Source of the DNA: Mesorhizobium australicum WSM2073 | Lineage (GTDB): Bacteria; Pseudomonadota; Alphaproteobacteria; Rhizobiales; Rhizobiaceae | NCBI RefSeq assembly: GCF_000230995.2 | Contig: NC_019973.1 | Span: forward strand, 6,136,535-6,200,534 | Length of the DNA: 64,000 nucleotides | Direction of reading: 5' to 3' | Shown here: positions 1 through 7,956 of the stretch, piece after piece | Layout of the letters: every line of letters starts with the position of its first letter | Position numbering within the stretch: position 1 is the first letter of the stretch | Translations under genes and position numbers: made by a program | The notes under the pieces: model-generated | Told to the model about the DNA's origin: nothing | Seen by the model: only the letters and a program-made list of their open reading frames with translations | Database searches by the model: none

Positions 1-309
1 CGAGGCCGAAATGTCAGCCGGCAGGGCCAGACTTTCGAGCAGCGGCACAATATAGACGCAGCCGGTTTCGAGGACCGCGCCTTCGGTCAGACTGATCTCG
101 TGCAGTTGCAGCCGATCGAGCTTTTCCGACACCTTGTGGTTGGGACCGGGCAGGAACGAGGCGCGAACCCGCCAGGCCCTTTCGCCCAATCTGAGATCAA
201 GGCTTGCCGGCTGGATCTGGTCGGCATCGAGCGCGCGCGGCGACTTCAGCGCGCCGGACCGGAACAGCGCCGAAATGTCCTGATCGGGAAGAATGCCTGT
301 CTGCCGCAA
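1..309 (-). CDS. dcd: dCTP deaminase, N-terminal part (cut by window edge)
   Basis: This is the first 103 codons of 2'-deoxycytidine 5'-triphosphate deaminase, which makes dUTP from dCTP in pyrimidine deoxynucleotide synthesis in the cytosol. The reading frame begins MRQTGILPDQDISALF and continues through IQPASLDLRLGERAWRV and the LPGPNHKVSEKLDRLQLHEI stretch typical of the Dcd/dUTPase fold. I chose a TTG start at 309 because a GGAG Shine-Dalgarno lies 7 nt upstream and no in-frame ATG fits. The rest of the gene lies left of the window. It is divergent from metZ. The family assignment is by recognition of these motifs; the start is less certain. Confidence 0.88.
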   Translation of the reverse strand, partial: MRQTGILPDQDISALFRSGALKSPRALDADQIQPASLDLRLGERAWRVRASFLPGPNHKVSEKLDRLQLHEISLTEGAVLETGCVYIVPLLESLALPADISAS

Positions 310-437
310 AGTCTGGCTCCGCCCCAAGACTGGTCTCTTTCGTTGCAGGTTCTTGTTTGTTGCAGGATCTTGCCGCAAAACCGCCGGGCACTTCTGCGGA
401 ACCTGCCTTGGTACAAACGTCTTAATGAAGCCGGCAA

Positions 438-466
438 TTGACGCAAGCGTGGCGCGGGTCTAAAGG
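438..466 (+). promoter_or_regulatory. sigma-70-like promoter of metZ
   Basis: A TTGACG -35 element (438-443) is separated by 17 bp from a TAAAGG -10 element (461-466). The expected transcription start is near 472, exactly where the SAM-II aptamer begins. The -10 is weak, but the spacing and position fit. Confidence 0.6.
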
Positions 467-469
467 GTC

Positions 470-535
470 GTTATCCCGTGGTGATTTGGCCGGTCGGCTT
501 GCAGCCACGTTAAACAAGTCGCTAAAGGACCGTCG
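470..535 (+). promoter_or_regulatory. SAM-II (metA motif) riboswitch
   Basis: The leader of metZ carries the conserved blocks of the SAM-II aptamer: CCCGTGGTGATTTGG (475-489), then CTTGCAGCCACGTTAAA with the P1 complement CCACG, and GCTAAAGGAC (521-530), the 3' pseudoknot strand. SAM-II RNAs are an alphaproteobacterial class that binds S-adenosylmethionine and lowers expression of methionine-synthesis genes. The position upstream of metZ is the canonical one. An intrinsic terminator follows at 554-584, which suggests control at transcription elongation. The motif match is by eye; a covariance-model scan with the Rfam SAM-II model would settle it. Confidence 0.9.
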
Positions 536-553
536 GGCCGCAAGGCCGTATGG

Positions 554-584
554 ACCGGTTGCGACTTTCGCGGCCGGTTTTTTT
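554..584 (+). terminator. intrinsic terminator (attenuator) between riboswitch and metZ
   Basis: A 10-bp stem (ACCGGTTGCG at 554-563, CGCGGCCGGT at 569-578, loop ACTTT, two G-T pairs) runs straight into seven T residues (578-584). It sits 19 nt downstream of the aptamer and 17 nt upstream of the metZ start codon, so it can only serve as an attenuator for metZ. Confidence 0.85.
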
Positions 585-601
585 GTGTCTGGAACAAAGC
601 G

Positions 602-1792
602 ATGAGCACCAAGAAGCGCAACTGGAAACCTCAGACGGCACTCGTGCATGGCGGAACCCTGCGTTCCGGCTTCGGCGAAACCTCCGAGGCGATGTACCTG
701 ACCCAGGGTTATGTCTATCAGACGGCGCAGGCCGCCGAGGCCCGCTTCAAGGGCGAAGAGCCTGGTTTCATCTATTCGCGCTACGCCAACCCGACCGTCG
801 ACATGTTCGAAAAGCGCATGTGCGCGCTTGAAGGCGCCGAAGACGCGCGCGCCACGGCGTCGGGCATGGCGGCGGTGACGGCTGCCCTTCTGTGCAGCGT
901 CAAGGCCGGCGACCACATCGTGGCCGCGCGCGCGCTGTTCGGCTCCTGCCGCTGGGTGGTCGAGACGCTGGCGCCGCGCTATGGCATCGAGGCGACCTTG
1001 GTCGACGGCACCGAGATCGCCAATTGGGAAAAGGCGGTCAGGCCGAACACCAAGCTGTTCTTCCTGGAAAGCCCGACCAACCCGACGCTCGAGGTCGTCG
1101 ACATCGCCGCCGTCGCCTCGCTTGCCAATTCGATCGGCGCGCGGCTGGTCGTCGACAATGTCTTTGCCACGCCGCTGCAACAGAAGCCGTTGCAGCTTGG
1201 TGCGCACATCGTCGTCTACTCGGCCACGAAGCACATTGACGGCCAGGGCCGCTGCCTGGGCGGCGTCATCTTGTCGGACAAGAAGTGGATTGACGAGAAC
1301 CTGCACGACTATTTCCGCCACACCGGTCCCAGCCTGTCGCCGTTCAACGCCTGGACGCTGCTGAAGGGCCTGGAAACCTTGCCGCTGCGCGTGCGCCAGC
1401 AGACCGAGAGCGCCGGCAGGATCGCCGACTTCCTGGCCGGGCAGCCGCAGATCGCCCGCGTCATCTATCCCGGCCGCGCCGACCACCCGCAGGCCGATAT
1501 CGTCAAGAAGCAGATGTCGGGTGGCTCGACGCTGATCTGCCTCGACGTCAAGGGCGGCAAGCCGGCGGCCTTCGCCCTGCAGAACGCCCTCGACATCGTG
1601 CTGATCTCGAACAATCTGGGCGATGCCAAGAGCCTGATCACCCATCCGGCGACGACCACCCACAAGAACCTCAGCGACGAGGCCCGCGCCGAACTCGGCA
1701 TCGGGCCCGGTACGCTCAGGCTGTCGGTCGGCCTGGAGGATACGGACGACCTGCTGGAAGATATCGCGCAAGCCTTGAAGGCCGCCAAATAG
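602..1792 (+). CDS. metZ: O-succinylhomoserine sulfhydrylase
   Basis: A 396-residue PLP enzyme of the Cys/Met metabolism (trans-sulfuration) family. It makes homocysteine from O-succinylhomoserine and sulfide in methionine synthesis. The protein starts MSTKKRNWKPQTALVHGGTL, has the SGMAAVTAAL cofactor region, and carries the Schiff-base lysine K210 in YSATKHIDGQGRCLGG; the GRCLGG variant is typical of MetZ as opposed to MetB or MetY. Length is normal. GGA lies 8 nt before the ATG. The SAM-II riboswitch and terminator upstream show that it is repressed when SAM is plentiful. Dcd is divergent upstream; the glycosyltransferase downstream is convergent. Confidence 0.95.
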   Translation: MSTKKRNWKPQTALVHGGTLRSGFGETSEAMYLTQGYVYQTAQAAEARFKGEEPGFIYSRYANPTVDMFEKRMCALEGAEDARATASGMAAVTAALLCSVKAGDHIVAARALFGSCRWVVETLAPRYGIEATLVDGTEIANWEKAVRPNTKLFFLESPTNPTLEVVDIAAVASLANSIGARLVVDNVFATPLQQKPLQLGAHIVVYSATKHIDGQGRCLGGVILSDKKWIDENLHDYFRHTGPSLSPFNAWTLLKGLETLPLRVRQQTESAGRIADFLAGQPQIARVIYPGRADHPQADIVKKQMSGGSTLICLDVKGGKPAAFALQNALDIVLISNNLGDAKSLITHPATTTHKNLSDEARAELGIGPGTLRLSVGLEDTDDLLEDIAQALKAAK

Positions 1793-1822
1793 GTTTCGTC
1801 CAGGCAGCGTCGTCAGCAGCGA

Positions 1823-2974
1823 TCAAGCGCTCGATGGCGTCTCCTCCAGTTCCGCCGTCTTGGTGCGGATGGTCATGGCGTTGCCGCGCCAGTCGACGGC
1901 GCCGCCGAGCCAGCCGCGCGCCCAGATGGCCGGGAGCATGACGTCCCGCGCGACCGTCGCCGCGATCATGCCCGTCGAGACGTGCCAACCCTTGGCCAGG
2001 GCCAGAGCGCATTCCGGAAGATAGAATGCCGCCAGCACGGCAATCGCGGTTGCCCAGAGGCTGACGCCGGCGCTCGCCGCGGCAATCAGCGCAAGAGCCA
2101 GCGGGACCGCCGCACCAGTCAGGATCTCGGGCGCGAAGAACAGCGGGAAGGTGACGCGACGCAGGCGCGCCCAGCGGGCCTGGCGCGACCAGATCTCGCC
2201 AAACGTGCGCTGGCCGAGCGGCTGCTCGAAGGGCGCCGCAACGAGGTTGACACGCAGGCCGAGGCCGTTCACCAGCTTGGTTGCGGCGGCGTCCTCGGCG
2301 ATCTCGGCGGCCAGCGCGCGTATGCCGCCATTGGCGTCCAGCATCGGCTTGTTCCACAGCATGCTCTTGCCCTGGGCGAAGCCGAGGCCGAGCGCCGCAC
2401 CGGCATACTGCCAGCGGGCCTGCAATGTGTTGAGGAAGGCGCATTCGACGTCGGCCCAGAAACCATCTGGCCTGGAGCCGATCGGCGTCGAGCAGACAAG
2501 GCCGGTACCGTGCTGCCACGCCGCCATCATGTGCTCGACATAGTCCCTCGGCATCAGAACGTTGGAATCGGCAAGAATGATCCAGTCGTGGCGCGCCGCT
2601 TCCCAGCCTTTGACGCAATTGTTGAGCTTTGGATTGGCACTGACACGGTCGTCGCCGATCAACAGCCGGGCCGGCACCTGCGGAACCCGGGCAATCGCCC
2701 TGTTTATCAGTTTGACCACCGGGTCGTCGGCATGGGCGACGCAGAAGATCAGTTCGTAGCGCGGCCAGTCGAGCGCGAAGGCGCGTTCCAGCGTCTCATG
2801 TGTGAATGGCTCGACGCCGCGCGACGGGACGACAATCGACACCGCCGGCGATCTGCCCGCCGGCGGGGCAATCGTGGTGCGCCGTTTCAGCTGTGAAGCG
2901 GCAAGCAGGATGCTGGCAGCGTTCGAGAGGATGAGTGCGGTCGAAAGCGAGGCGGATATGAGAGTGAGTTCCAT
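1823..2974 (-). CDS. GT2/GT21-family membrane glycosyltransferase (ceramide glucosyltransferase-like)
   Basis: A family 2-type glycosyltransferase of 383 residues from the chosen start. An N-terminal membrane segment (about residues 4-28, LISASLSTALILSNAASILL) precedes the catalytic domain: VSIVVPSRG, the acidic IILADSNVLM motif, AEDAAATKLV, and RQARWARLRR, which matches the (Q/R)xxRW acceptor motif of processive transferases and GT21. Two or three hydrophobic C-terminal segments follow. This is the layout of glucosylceramide-synthase-like enzymes found in rhizobia, so a glycolipid product is likely, but the lipid and sugar cannot be read from sequence. An upstream start at 3067 would add 31 poorly hydrophobic residues without a Shine-Dalgarno; I preferred the ATG at 2974, whose own GGAG is rather far (13 nt). 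Confidence 0.75.
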   Translation of the reverse strand: MELTLISASLSTALILSNAASILLAASQLKRRTTIAPPAGRSPAVSIVVPSRGVEPFTHETLERAFALDWPRYELIFCVAHADDPVVKLINRAIARVPQVPARLLIGDDRVSANPKLNNCVKGWEAARHDWIILADSNVLMPRDYVEHMMAAWQHGTGLVCSTPIGSRPDGFWADVECAFLNTLQARWQYAGAALGLGFAQGKSMLWNKPMLDANGGIRALAAEIAEDAAATKLVNGLGLRVNLVAAPFEQPLGQRTFGEIWSRQARWARLRRVTFPLFFAPEILTGAAVPLALALIAAASAGVSLWATAIAVLAAFYLPECALALAKGWHVSTGMIAATVARDVMLPAIWARGWLGGAVDWRGNAMTIRTKTAELEETPSSA

Positions 2975-3193
2975 CGAGATCTGGTCACTCCGGAAGTCGG
3001 CCCGCGTCGCGGCCGTTTTCAACAGTTCGACAGAGGGCCGAGTCGCCCGGTTCGCGCACACCACCATTGTCGTGTGTCACTTAAATGACATTCTTTGCCG
3101 GCACCTGCGTTTCAATCCCAGGCGCGACAAGACGCGCACGTTGACCTGCTCACCGCGAGCGTCGAAAGTCGTCGGATTGTTTTGGAGCCGCTC

Positions 3194-3586
3194 ATGTACC
3201 GCGCCGTGACGCGCAACATCGAAGTGCAGGTCAGGCCGTTCTATCTGGAGGATCGTTCAAATCCCCAAGAGAACCGCTACGTCTGGGGCTATCAGATAAC
3301 GATCGACAACCAGTCTGACGAGTTCGTGCAGCTTCTGTCGCGCTATTGGCACATCACCGATGGTGCCGGCCGGGTCGAGGAGGTGCGCGGGCCGGGCGTT
3401 GTCGGCGACCAGCCGGAACTCAATCCCGGCGACAGCTATCAGTACACGTCCGGCTGCCCGCTCTCGACACCCTCCGGGATCATGGTCGGACGCTACACGA
3501 TGCGCAACAAGCGCGGCGAGACGTTCGACATCGCCATCCCGGCCTTCTCGCTCGATCTGCCGGGGACAAGGCGCACGGTGAACTGA
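3194..3586 (+). CDS. apaG: ApaG protein
   Basis: A 130-residue ApaG domain protein (DUF525; immunoglobulin/fibronectin-III-like fold). It begins [22 protein letters not shown] and has the diagnostic [31 protein letters not shown] and [36 protein letters not shown] blocks. The biochemical role is unsettled; links to cobalt and magnesium homeostasis and to Ap4A metabolism are reported for the family. The ATG at 3194 has GGAG 7 nt upstream; the longer frame from 3095 would add 33 residues not usual for ApaG. It stands alone between a divergent glycosyltransferase and a convergent hslO. Confidence 0.93.
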   Translation: MYRAVTRNIEVQVRPFYLEDRSNPQENRYVWGYQITIDNQSDEFVQLLSRYWHITDGAGRVEEVRGPGVVGDQPELNPGDSYQYTSGCPLSTPSGIMVGRYTMRNKRGETFDIAIPAFSLDLPGTRRTVN

Positions 3587-3605
3587 GCGCCGACGGTCGC
3601 GCCGC

Positions 3606-3653
3606 CCCTCAGCCGCCCTTCGGGCACCTTCTCCCCGCGGAACGAGGAGAAGG
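3606..3653. repeat. intergenic palindromic element of rhizobial type
   Basis: Between the convergent apaG and hslO lies the block CCTCAGCCGCCCTTCGGGCA followed by an 8-bp stem, CCTTCTCC (3627-3634) pairing with GGAGAAGG (3646-3653). I recognise this arrangement as a repeat widespread between genes in Rhizobium and Mesorhizobium genomes. It may also end transcription from both sides. Copy number cannot be judged from one window. Confidence 0.6.
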
Positions 3654-3660
3654 AAAGGCT

Positions 3661-4668
3661 TTACTGAGCCGCAAACTCGGCCGGATCGAAGTCGTACTGC
3701 GTCGAGCAGAATTCGCAGGCGACATGGATGCCGCCATCCTCTGTGCTGTCCTTGATCTCCTGCGCTGAGAAGCCTTCGAGGATGCCACGGATCTTGTCGC
3801 GGGAGCATGAGCACTGGTCGGCCACGGGAACGCCGCCGAAGACGCGCACGCCATGCTCGTGGAACAGACGATACAGCAGCCGCTCGGCGCCTATGGTCGG
3901 GTCGATCAATTCGGTCGGCTCGATGGTGCCGAGCAAGGCCAGGAGTTCCTGCCAGGAATTATCGGCCGGATTGTGGACTTCCTCGCGCGGATCGCCGTCC
4001 CCACCCGGCAGGTCCGGAATGCGCATGCGCTCGGGCGATTGCGGCAGGAACTGCGCCAGGATGCCGCCGGCGCGCCATTGCTCGCGCGCGCCGCCGATCC
4101 CGGGCGTCAGCAGCTTGGCGACCGAGAGCCTGATATCGGTCGGGATCTGTTCCGACTGACGGAAATAGGTGCGCGCCGCGTCTTCCAGCGTTTCGCCGTC
4201 GAGCTGGACGATGCCTTGGTAGCGCTGGGTATGGGCGCCCTGGTCGATGGTCAGCGCCAGCACGCCGCTGCCAAGCAGCGTCTGCTGGGACGTCTCGCCT
4301 GCCGCGACCAGTGCTTCGAGCCGATCCGCATCGAAGCGTGCATAGGCGCGCAGTGCCGAGGGCGTGGAGAAGTCCGCGACCAGCATGTCTACAGGCCCGT
4401 CGGTACGGGTCTGCAGGATGAACTTGCCTTCGAATTTGAGCGAGGTGCCGAGCAGAACGGTCAGCACGCAGGCTTCCGCCAGCAGGCGGGCGACCGGCTC
4501 GGGATAATCGTGGCGGCCAAGGATGGCGTCGAGCATCGGCCCAAGCTGGACCGTGCGGCCGCGCACGTCGAGCGGACCGACCTCGAAGGGAACGACGTGA
4601 TCGTCGCCGGCGTAGCCGAACTCGCCGAGTTTGGGGTGATGTTCAGTCACTTGATGGCTTTCCAACAT
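3661..4668 (-). CDS. hslO: Hsp33 redox-activated chaperone
   Basis: A 335-residue cytosolic holdase that is switched on by oxidation when its zinc-binding cysteines form disulfides. The redox switch is intact at the C-terminus: C286-x-C288 (QCSCSRDKIRG) and C318-x2-C321 (CEFCSTQYDF). The core contains RARFDADRLEAL-like and GSGVLALTIDQGAHTQRYQGIVQLDGETLEDAARTYFRQSEQIPT, typical of the HslO fold. I chose the ATG at 4668, preceded by GGAG with 7-nt spacing, instead of the longer frame from 4719. It is separated from argF upstream by a tandem-repeat stretch. Confidence 0.95.
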   Translation of the reverse strand: MLESHQVTEHHPKLGEFGYAGDDHVVPFEVGPLDVRGRTVQLGPMLDAILGRHDYPEPVARLLAEACVLTVLLGTSLKFEGKFILQTRTDGPVDMLVADFSTPSALRAYARFDADRLEALVAAGETSQQTLLGSGVLALTIDQGAHTQRYQGIVQLDGETLEDAARTYFRQSEQIPTDIRLSVAKLLTPGIGGAREQWRAGGILAQFLPQSPERMRIPDLPGGDGDPREEVHNPADNSWQELLALLGTIEPTELIDPTIGAERLLYRLFHEHGVRVFGGVPVADQCSCSRDKIRGILEGFSAQEIKDSTEDGGIHVACEFCSTQYDFDPAEFAAQ

Positions 4669-4776
4669 GACAAAGCTCCAGGGCGCGGCCATGCGGCCCT
4701 GGTGGGCACATGCGTCCAAACGCGCTTGATTTGCGTGATGCGGCGCAGATAGGCATCGCGCCGCCGCAGATCAAGC

Positions 4777-4864
4777 GCCTGGGCATTTCTGGCGCCTGGG
4801 CATTTCGGGCGCCCAAGACACTTCAAGCCCCAAGACACTTCAAGCACCAAGACACTTCAAGCAC
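4777..4864. repeat. two adjacent 17-bp tandem arrays at the argF 3' end
   Basis: Two copies of a 17-mer (GCCTGGGCATTTCTGGC at 4777-4793 and a one-base variant at 4794-4810), a 3-bp spacer, then three copies of a second 17-mer (CAAGACACTTCAAGCAC type at 4814-4830, 4831-4847 and 4848-4864). The last copy overlaps the argF stop codon: read on the minus strand each unit is GGTGCTTGAAGTGTCTT, which holds the Gly-Ala-stop end of argF. Confidence 0.85.
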
Positions 4865-5768
4865 CGAGGCACCAGGCAAGCACTGCCTTCTGGGCATGGA
4901 GCCGGTTCTCGGCCTCGTCGAAGACCACCGAATGCGGCCCGTCGATGACCTCGTCGGTCACTTCCTCGCCGCGATGGGCCGGCAGGCAGTGCATGAACAA
5001 TGCATCCGGCTTGGCCTTGGCCATCAGCGCCGCGTTGACCTGATAGGGCGAGAAGACATTGTGCCCGCGAGCACGGTGTTCCTGTCCCATCGATACCCAG
5101 CAATCGGTGACGATGCAGTCGGCCTGGTCGACGGCTTCCTCGGGCGAGCGGGTGAAATGCAGCTTGCCGCCATGCGCCTTGGACCAGTCGATATGCTTCT
5201 GCGCCGGTTCGCTGCCTTCGGGCACGGCGACGTTGAGATTGAAGCGGAACCGTGCCGAGGCTTCGAGCAGCGAGTGCAGCACATTGTTGCCGTCGCCGGT
5301 CCAGGCAATCGTCTTGCCGGCCACCGGACCGCGATGCTCCTCGAAGGTCATGATGTCGGCCATCAGCTGGCAGGGATGGGTGTCGTCGGTCAGCCCGTTG
5401 ATCACCGGAACGGTGGCATTCTCGGTCAGCTCCAGCAGCCGCTCATGCGAAGTGGTGCGGATCATGATCGCATCGACGTAGCGCGACAGCACCTTGGCGG
5501 TGTCGGCGATTGTCTCGGAGCGGCCGAGCTGCATCTCGGTGCCGGTCAGCATGATGGTCTCGCCGCCGAGCTGGCGCATGCCGACGTCGAAAGAAACGCG
5601 CGTGCGCGTCGACGGCTTGTCGAAGATCATGGCCAGCACCTTGCCTTCGAGCGGCTTGGTCCGCTCGCCGGCCTTGAGACGCGCCTTTCGCGTCACCGCA
5701 TCATCCAGCATGAAGCGCAAATCGCCTTCGGAAACGGTGGAAAGATCAGTGAAATGGCGAACTGACAT
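4857..5768 (-). CDS. argF: ornithine carbamoyltransferase
   Basis: A 303-residue OTCase that makes citrulline from ornithine and carbamoyl phosphate in arginine synthesis. The carbamoyl-phosphate loop is S53-T-R-T-R57 ([13 protein letters not shown]), the HPCQLMAD motif binds substrate, and the ornithine-binding HCLPAHRG motif is at about 260-267 with C261. Full length for the family. It lies 16 nt downstream of argD and is very likely co-transcribed with it. The stop codon falls within the first unit of a 17-bp tandem array. Confidence 0.96.
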   Translation of the reverse strand: MSVRHFTDLSTVSEGDLRFMLDDAVTRKARLKAGERTKPLEGKVLAMIFDKPSTRTRVSFDVGMRQLGGETIMLTGTEMQLGRSETIADTAKVLSRYVDAIMIRTTSHERLLELTENATVPVINGLTDDTHPCQLMADIMTFEEHRGPVAGKTIAWTGDGNNVLHSLLEASARFRFNLNVAVPEGSEPAQKHIDWSKAHGGKLHFTRSPEEAVDQADCIVTDCWVSMGQEHRARGHNVFSPYQVNAALMAKAKPDALFMHCLPAHRGEEVTDEVIDGPHSVVFDEAENRLHAQKAVLAWCLGA

Positions 5769-5784
5769 CAGGAATGGTTCCGGA

Positions 5785-6984
5785 TTACTTCGCGGCGGCG
5801 GAGGCGATCGCCTCCGACAGGCCCTTGGCGCCGGCGCGGATGCGGTTGAGCGCTTCGTGAATCTCGGCGTCGGTGACGGTGAGCGGTGGCAGCAGGCGAA
5901 TGACGTTGTCGCCGGCCGGAACCGCCAGCAAATGCTGGTCGCGCAGCGCCATGTTCACCTTGCCGTTGGGCATCGCGCATTTGAGGCCGAGCATCAGCCC
6001 GGTGCCCCTGATATCCTCGACGATTTCGGGGAATTCGTCGGCTATCGAGGCTAGCCCCTGCTTCATCAGCAGCGCCTTGCGCTGGACATCCTCCAGGAAG
6101 CCGTCTTCCAGAACGACGTCGAGCACGGCGTTGCCGACCGCCATTGCCAGCGGATTGCCGCCGAATGTGGTGCCGTGCACGCCGGCGGTCATGCCGACGG
6201 CCGCCTCGTCGGTGGCAAGGCAGGCGCCCATCGGGAAGCCGCCGCCAATGCCCTTGGCGATTGCCATGATGTCGGGCGTCACCGCGGACCACTCATGCGC
6301 GAACAGCTTGCCGGTACGGCCAATGCCGCACTGGACCTCGTCGTATATCAACAACAGGCCGTGCTGTTCGCAGAGCTGCCGCAGCCGCTTGAGCGACTGT
6401 GTCGGTACTGGGCGGATACCGCCCTCGCCTTGCACCGGCTCGATCAGGATCGCGGCGGTCTCGGGCGTGATCGCCTTCTCGGCGGCGTCGATGTCGTCGA
6501 AGCCAACCTGGTCGAAGCCTTCGACCTTGGGTCCGAAGCCTTCGAGATATTTGTACTGGCCGCCTGCCGCGATGGTCGCCAGCGTGCGGCCATGGAAGGC
6601 GCCCTCGAAGGTGATGATGCGGAAGCGCTCGGGATGTCCCTTGACGAAGTGGTAGCGCCGCGCCGTCTTGATCGCGCATTCCAGCGCCTCGGCGCCGGAA
6701 TTGGTGAAGAATACCTTGTCGGCGAAGGTGGCATCAGCCAGCCGCTCGCCAAGCCTGCTCTGCCCCGGAATCTCATAGAGATTGGAGACGTGCCAGAGTT
6801 TCGCCGCCTGTTCGGTGAGGGCCGCGACAAGATGCGGATGGCCGTGGCCAAGCGAGTTGACCGCGATGCCGCCGGCGAAATCAAGATATCGCTCGCCCTT
6901 GTCGGTAACCAGCCAAGTGCCTTCCCCATGGTCGAAGGCCAGGGGTGCGCGAGCAAAGGTCTCGTAAAGCGCCGAACCGCTCAT
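5785..6984 (-). CDS. argD: acetylornithine aminotransferase
   Basis: A 399-residue class III PLP aminotransferase that forms N-acetylornithine from N-acetylglutamate semialdehyde, the step before deacetylation in arginine synthesis. Motifs in order: [37 protein letters not shown], the [15 protein letters not shown] aspartate region, the Schiff-base lysine in [14 protein letters not shown] and [10 protein letters not shown]. The ATG at 6984 follows CGGAGACG. It is the first gene of an argD-argF pair. The leader holds a promoter, a GC hairpin with a T tract and the palindrome CCGGTACCGG next to the ribosome binding site. Confidence 0.95.
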   Translation of the reverse strand: MSGSALYETFARAPLAFDHGEGTWLVTDKGERYLDFAGGIAVNSLGHGHPHLVAALTEQAAKLWHVSNLYEIPGQSRLGERLADATFADKVFFTNSGAEALECAIKTARRYHFVKGHPERFRIITFEGAFHGRTLATIAAGGQYKYLEGFGPKVEGFDQVGFDDIDAAEKAITPETAAILIEPVQGEGGIRPVPTQSLKRLRQLCEQHGLLLIYDEVQCGIGRTGKLFAHEWSAVTPDIMAIAKGIGGGFPMGACLATDEAAVGMTAGVHGTTFGGNPLAMAVGNAVLDVVLEDGFLEDVQRKALLMKQGLASIADEFPEIVEDIRGTGLMLGLKCAMPNGKVNMALRDQHLLAVPAGDNVIRLLPPLTVTDAEIHEALNRIRAGAKGLSEAIASAAAK

Positions 6985-7011
6985 TATATGCGTCTCCGGT
7001 ACCGGAAAATC

Positions 7012-7034
7012 AAAAAAGCCGCCAAAGCGGCGGC
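7012..7034 (-). terminator. terminator-like hairpin in the argD leader
   Basis: Read on the minus strand, GCCGCC GCTTT GGCGGC is followed by six T residues. It lies upstream of argD, not downstream of any minus-strand gene. It is therefore a candidate attenuator, the end of a small RNA, or a 5' stabilising hairpin if transcription starts near 7037. Confidence 0.5.
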
Positions 7035-7043
7035 CTTCTGCGG

Positions 7044-7072
7044 CTTATCGTGTTTTTCGGCCATGAAGTCAA
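7044..7072 (-). promoter_or_regulatory. candidate argD promoter
   Basis: On the minus strand TTGACT (7067-7072) is followed after 17 bp by GATAAG (7044-7049). A start near 7037 would give a leader of about 50 nt that begins with the GC hairpin. Confidence 0.45.
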
Positions 7073-7339
7073 CGAAAACGTCGCGTAGTGGCGCGCGGCA
7101 AGCTCCCGACGCAACGCCGGCTCATGAGCGACCGGGCAAGTTGGGGAAAACCGAAAAAACCGATTCGTGTTGCACTTGGGACTCTTGTCACCGAGTCAGC
7201 GCATAGAGTAGTTGTAGTCGAGAAATAACTAGATTTCGTGCGGCGGACCTAATCACCAGATATATGTGGTGTCTGCCCCAGCAGTGGTGCTGGGTCGGGA
7301 ATGGATTCTGATTGCCGCACGCTTATAAGGAGCGCGGTC

Positions 7340-7858
7340 ATGAACTGGACTGACGAGCGGGTAGAACTCTTGAGAAAACTGTGGTCGGAGGGTCTGAGCG
7401 CAAGCCAGATTGCTGCGCAGCTTGGAGGGGTCAGCCGCAATGCCGTCATCGGCAAGGTGCACCGGCTGAAGCTGTCGGGTCGCGGTCGCGCAACAGCGAC
7501 GCCGGCGCGCCAGAAGAAGGCTACGCAGGGATCGACCGCCCAGAAATCGGTGGCGCGCGCCGCAAGCACGGCACGCCACGTCACGACTTCGATCGGCGCG
7601 ACGGCCCTTCAGACGCAATTCGACGCCGAACCGGTGGCGCGGCACTACATCCGTCCGGTCGAGAACGTCGTAGTGCCGATCTCACGGCATCTGCAGCTCG
7701 TCGAACTGACCGAGCGCACCTGCAAATGGCCGAACGGCGATCCACTTTCGGAGGACTTCAATTTCTGCGGCAACGAAGCCGCTGAAACCGGTCCCTACTG
7801 TAAATACCATGCCCGCGTGGCGTTCCAGCCGGCGGCGGAGCGGCGGCGCAATCGCTGA
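7340..7858 (+). CDS. gcrA: GcrA cell-cycle regulator
   Basis: A 172-residue GcrA-family regulator. In Caulobacter, GcrA binds sigma-70 RNA polymerase and activates promoters carrying CcrM-methylated GANTC sites. The N-terminal helix-turn-helix-like domain MNWTDERVELLRKLW...SRNAVIGKVHRLKL is intact, followed by a basic low-complexity linker (about residues 45-90) and the C-terminal block CKWPNGDPLSEDFNFCGNEA...YCKYHARVAFQP. The ATG at 7340 has AAGGAG 7 nt upstream; an earlier in-frame start at 7301 lacks one. Four GANTC sites lie in the 180 bp upstream. The gene ends 2 bp before a heptamer array. Confidence 0.95.
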   Translation: MNWTDERVELLRKLWSEGLSASQIAAQLGGVSRNAVIGKVHRLKLSGRGRATATPARQKKATQGSTAQKSVARAASTARHVTTSIGATALQTQFDAEPVARHYIRPVENVVVPISRHLQLVELTERTCKWPNGDPLSEDFNFCGNEAAETGPYCKYHARVAFQPAAERRRNR

Positions 7859-7860
7859 GA

Positions 7861-7948
7861 GTGAGTAGTGAGTAGTGAGTAGTGAGTAGTGAGTAAATAA
7901 GCGCTCCCACAACCGACTACTCACTAATCACTACTCACTACTCACTAC
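7861..7948. repeat. inverted heptamer arrays (GTGAGTA x5 / TACTCAC x4)
   Basis: Five exact copies of GTGAGTA (7861-7895) face four copies of TACTCAC (7918-7948, the second copy is TAATCAC), separated by 22 bp. The arms are complementary, so transcripts from gcrA or corA would form a stem of about 28 bp with one mismatch. Located exactly between two convergent genes. Confidence 0.9.
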
Positions 7949-7956
7949 CGACTTCC

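Noticed and set aside
422..1771. 449-codon minus-strand open frame opposite metZ
   Set aside because: It lies fully antisense to metZ and the riboswitch, has an Arg/Asp/Gly-rich composition typical of high-GC shadow frames and no recognisable domain.
4777..4864. Attachment site or insertion-sequence footprint
   Set aside because: No integrase, transposase, tRNA or terminal inverted repeats are nearby; simple tandem duplication explains it.
7001..7064. Classical arginine leader-peptide attenuator
   Set aside because: The Arg codons lie after the hairpin, so ribosome stalling there could not control that terminator in the usual way. Reported only as an open question.
7861..7948. CRISPR-like array
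   Set aside because: The units are 7 bp and contiguous, with no spacers, and no cas genes are present. They are two inverted microsatellites.
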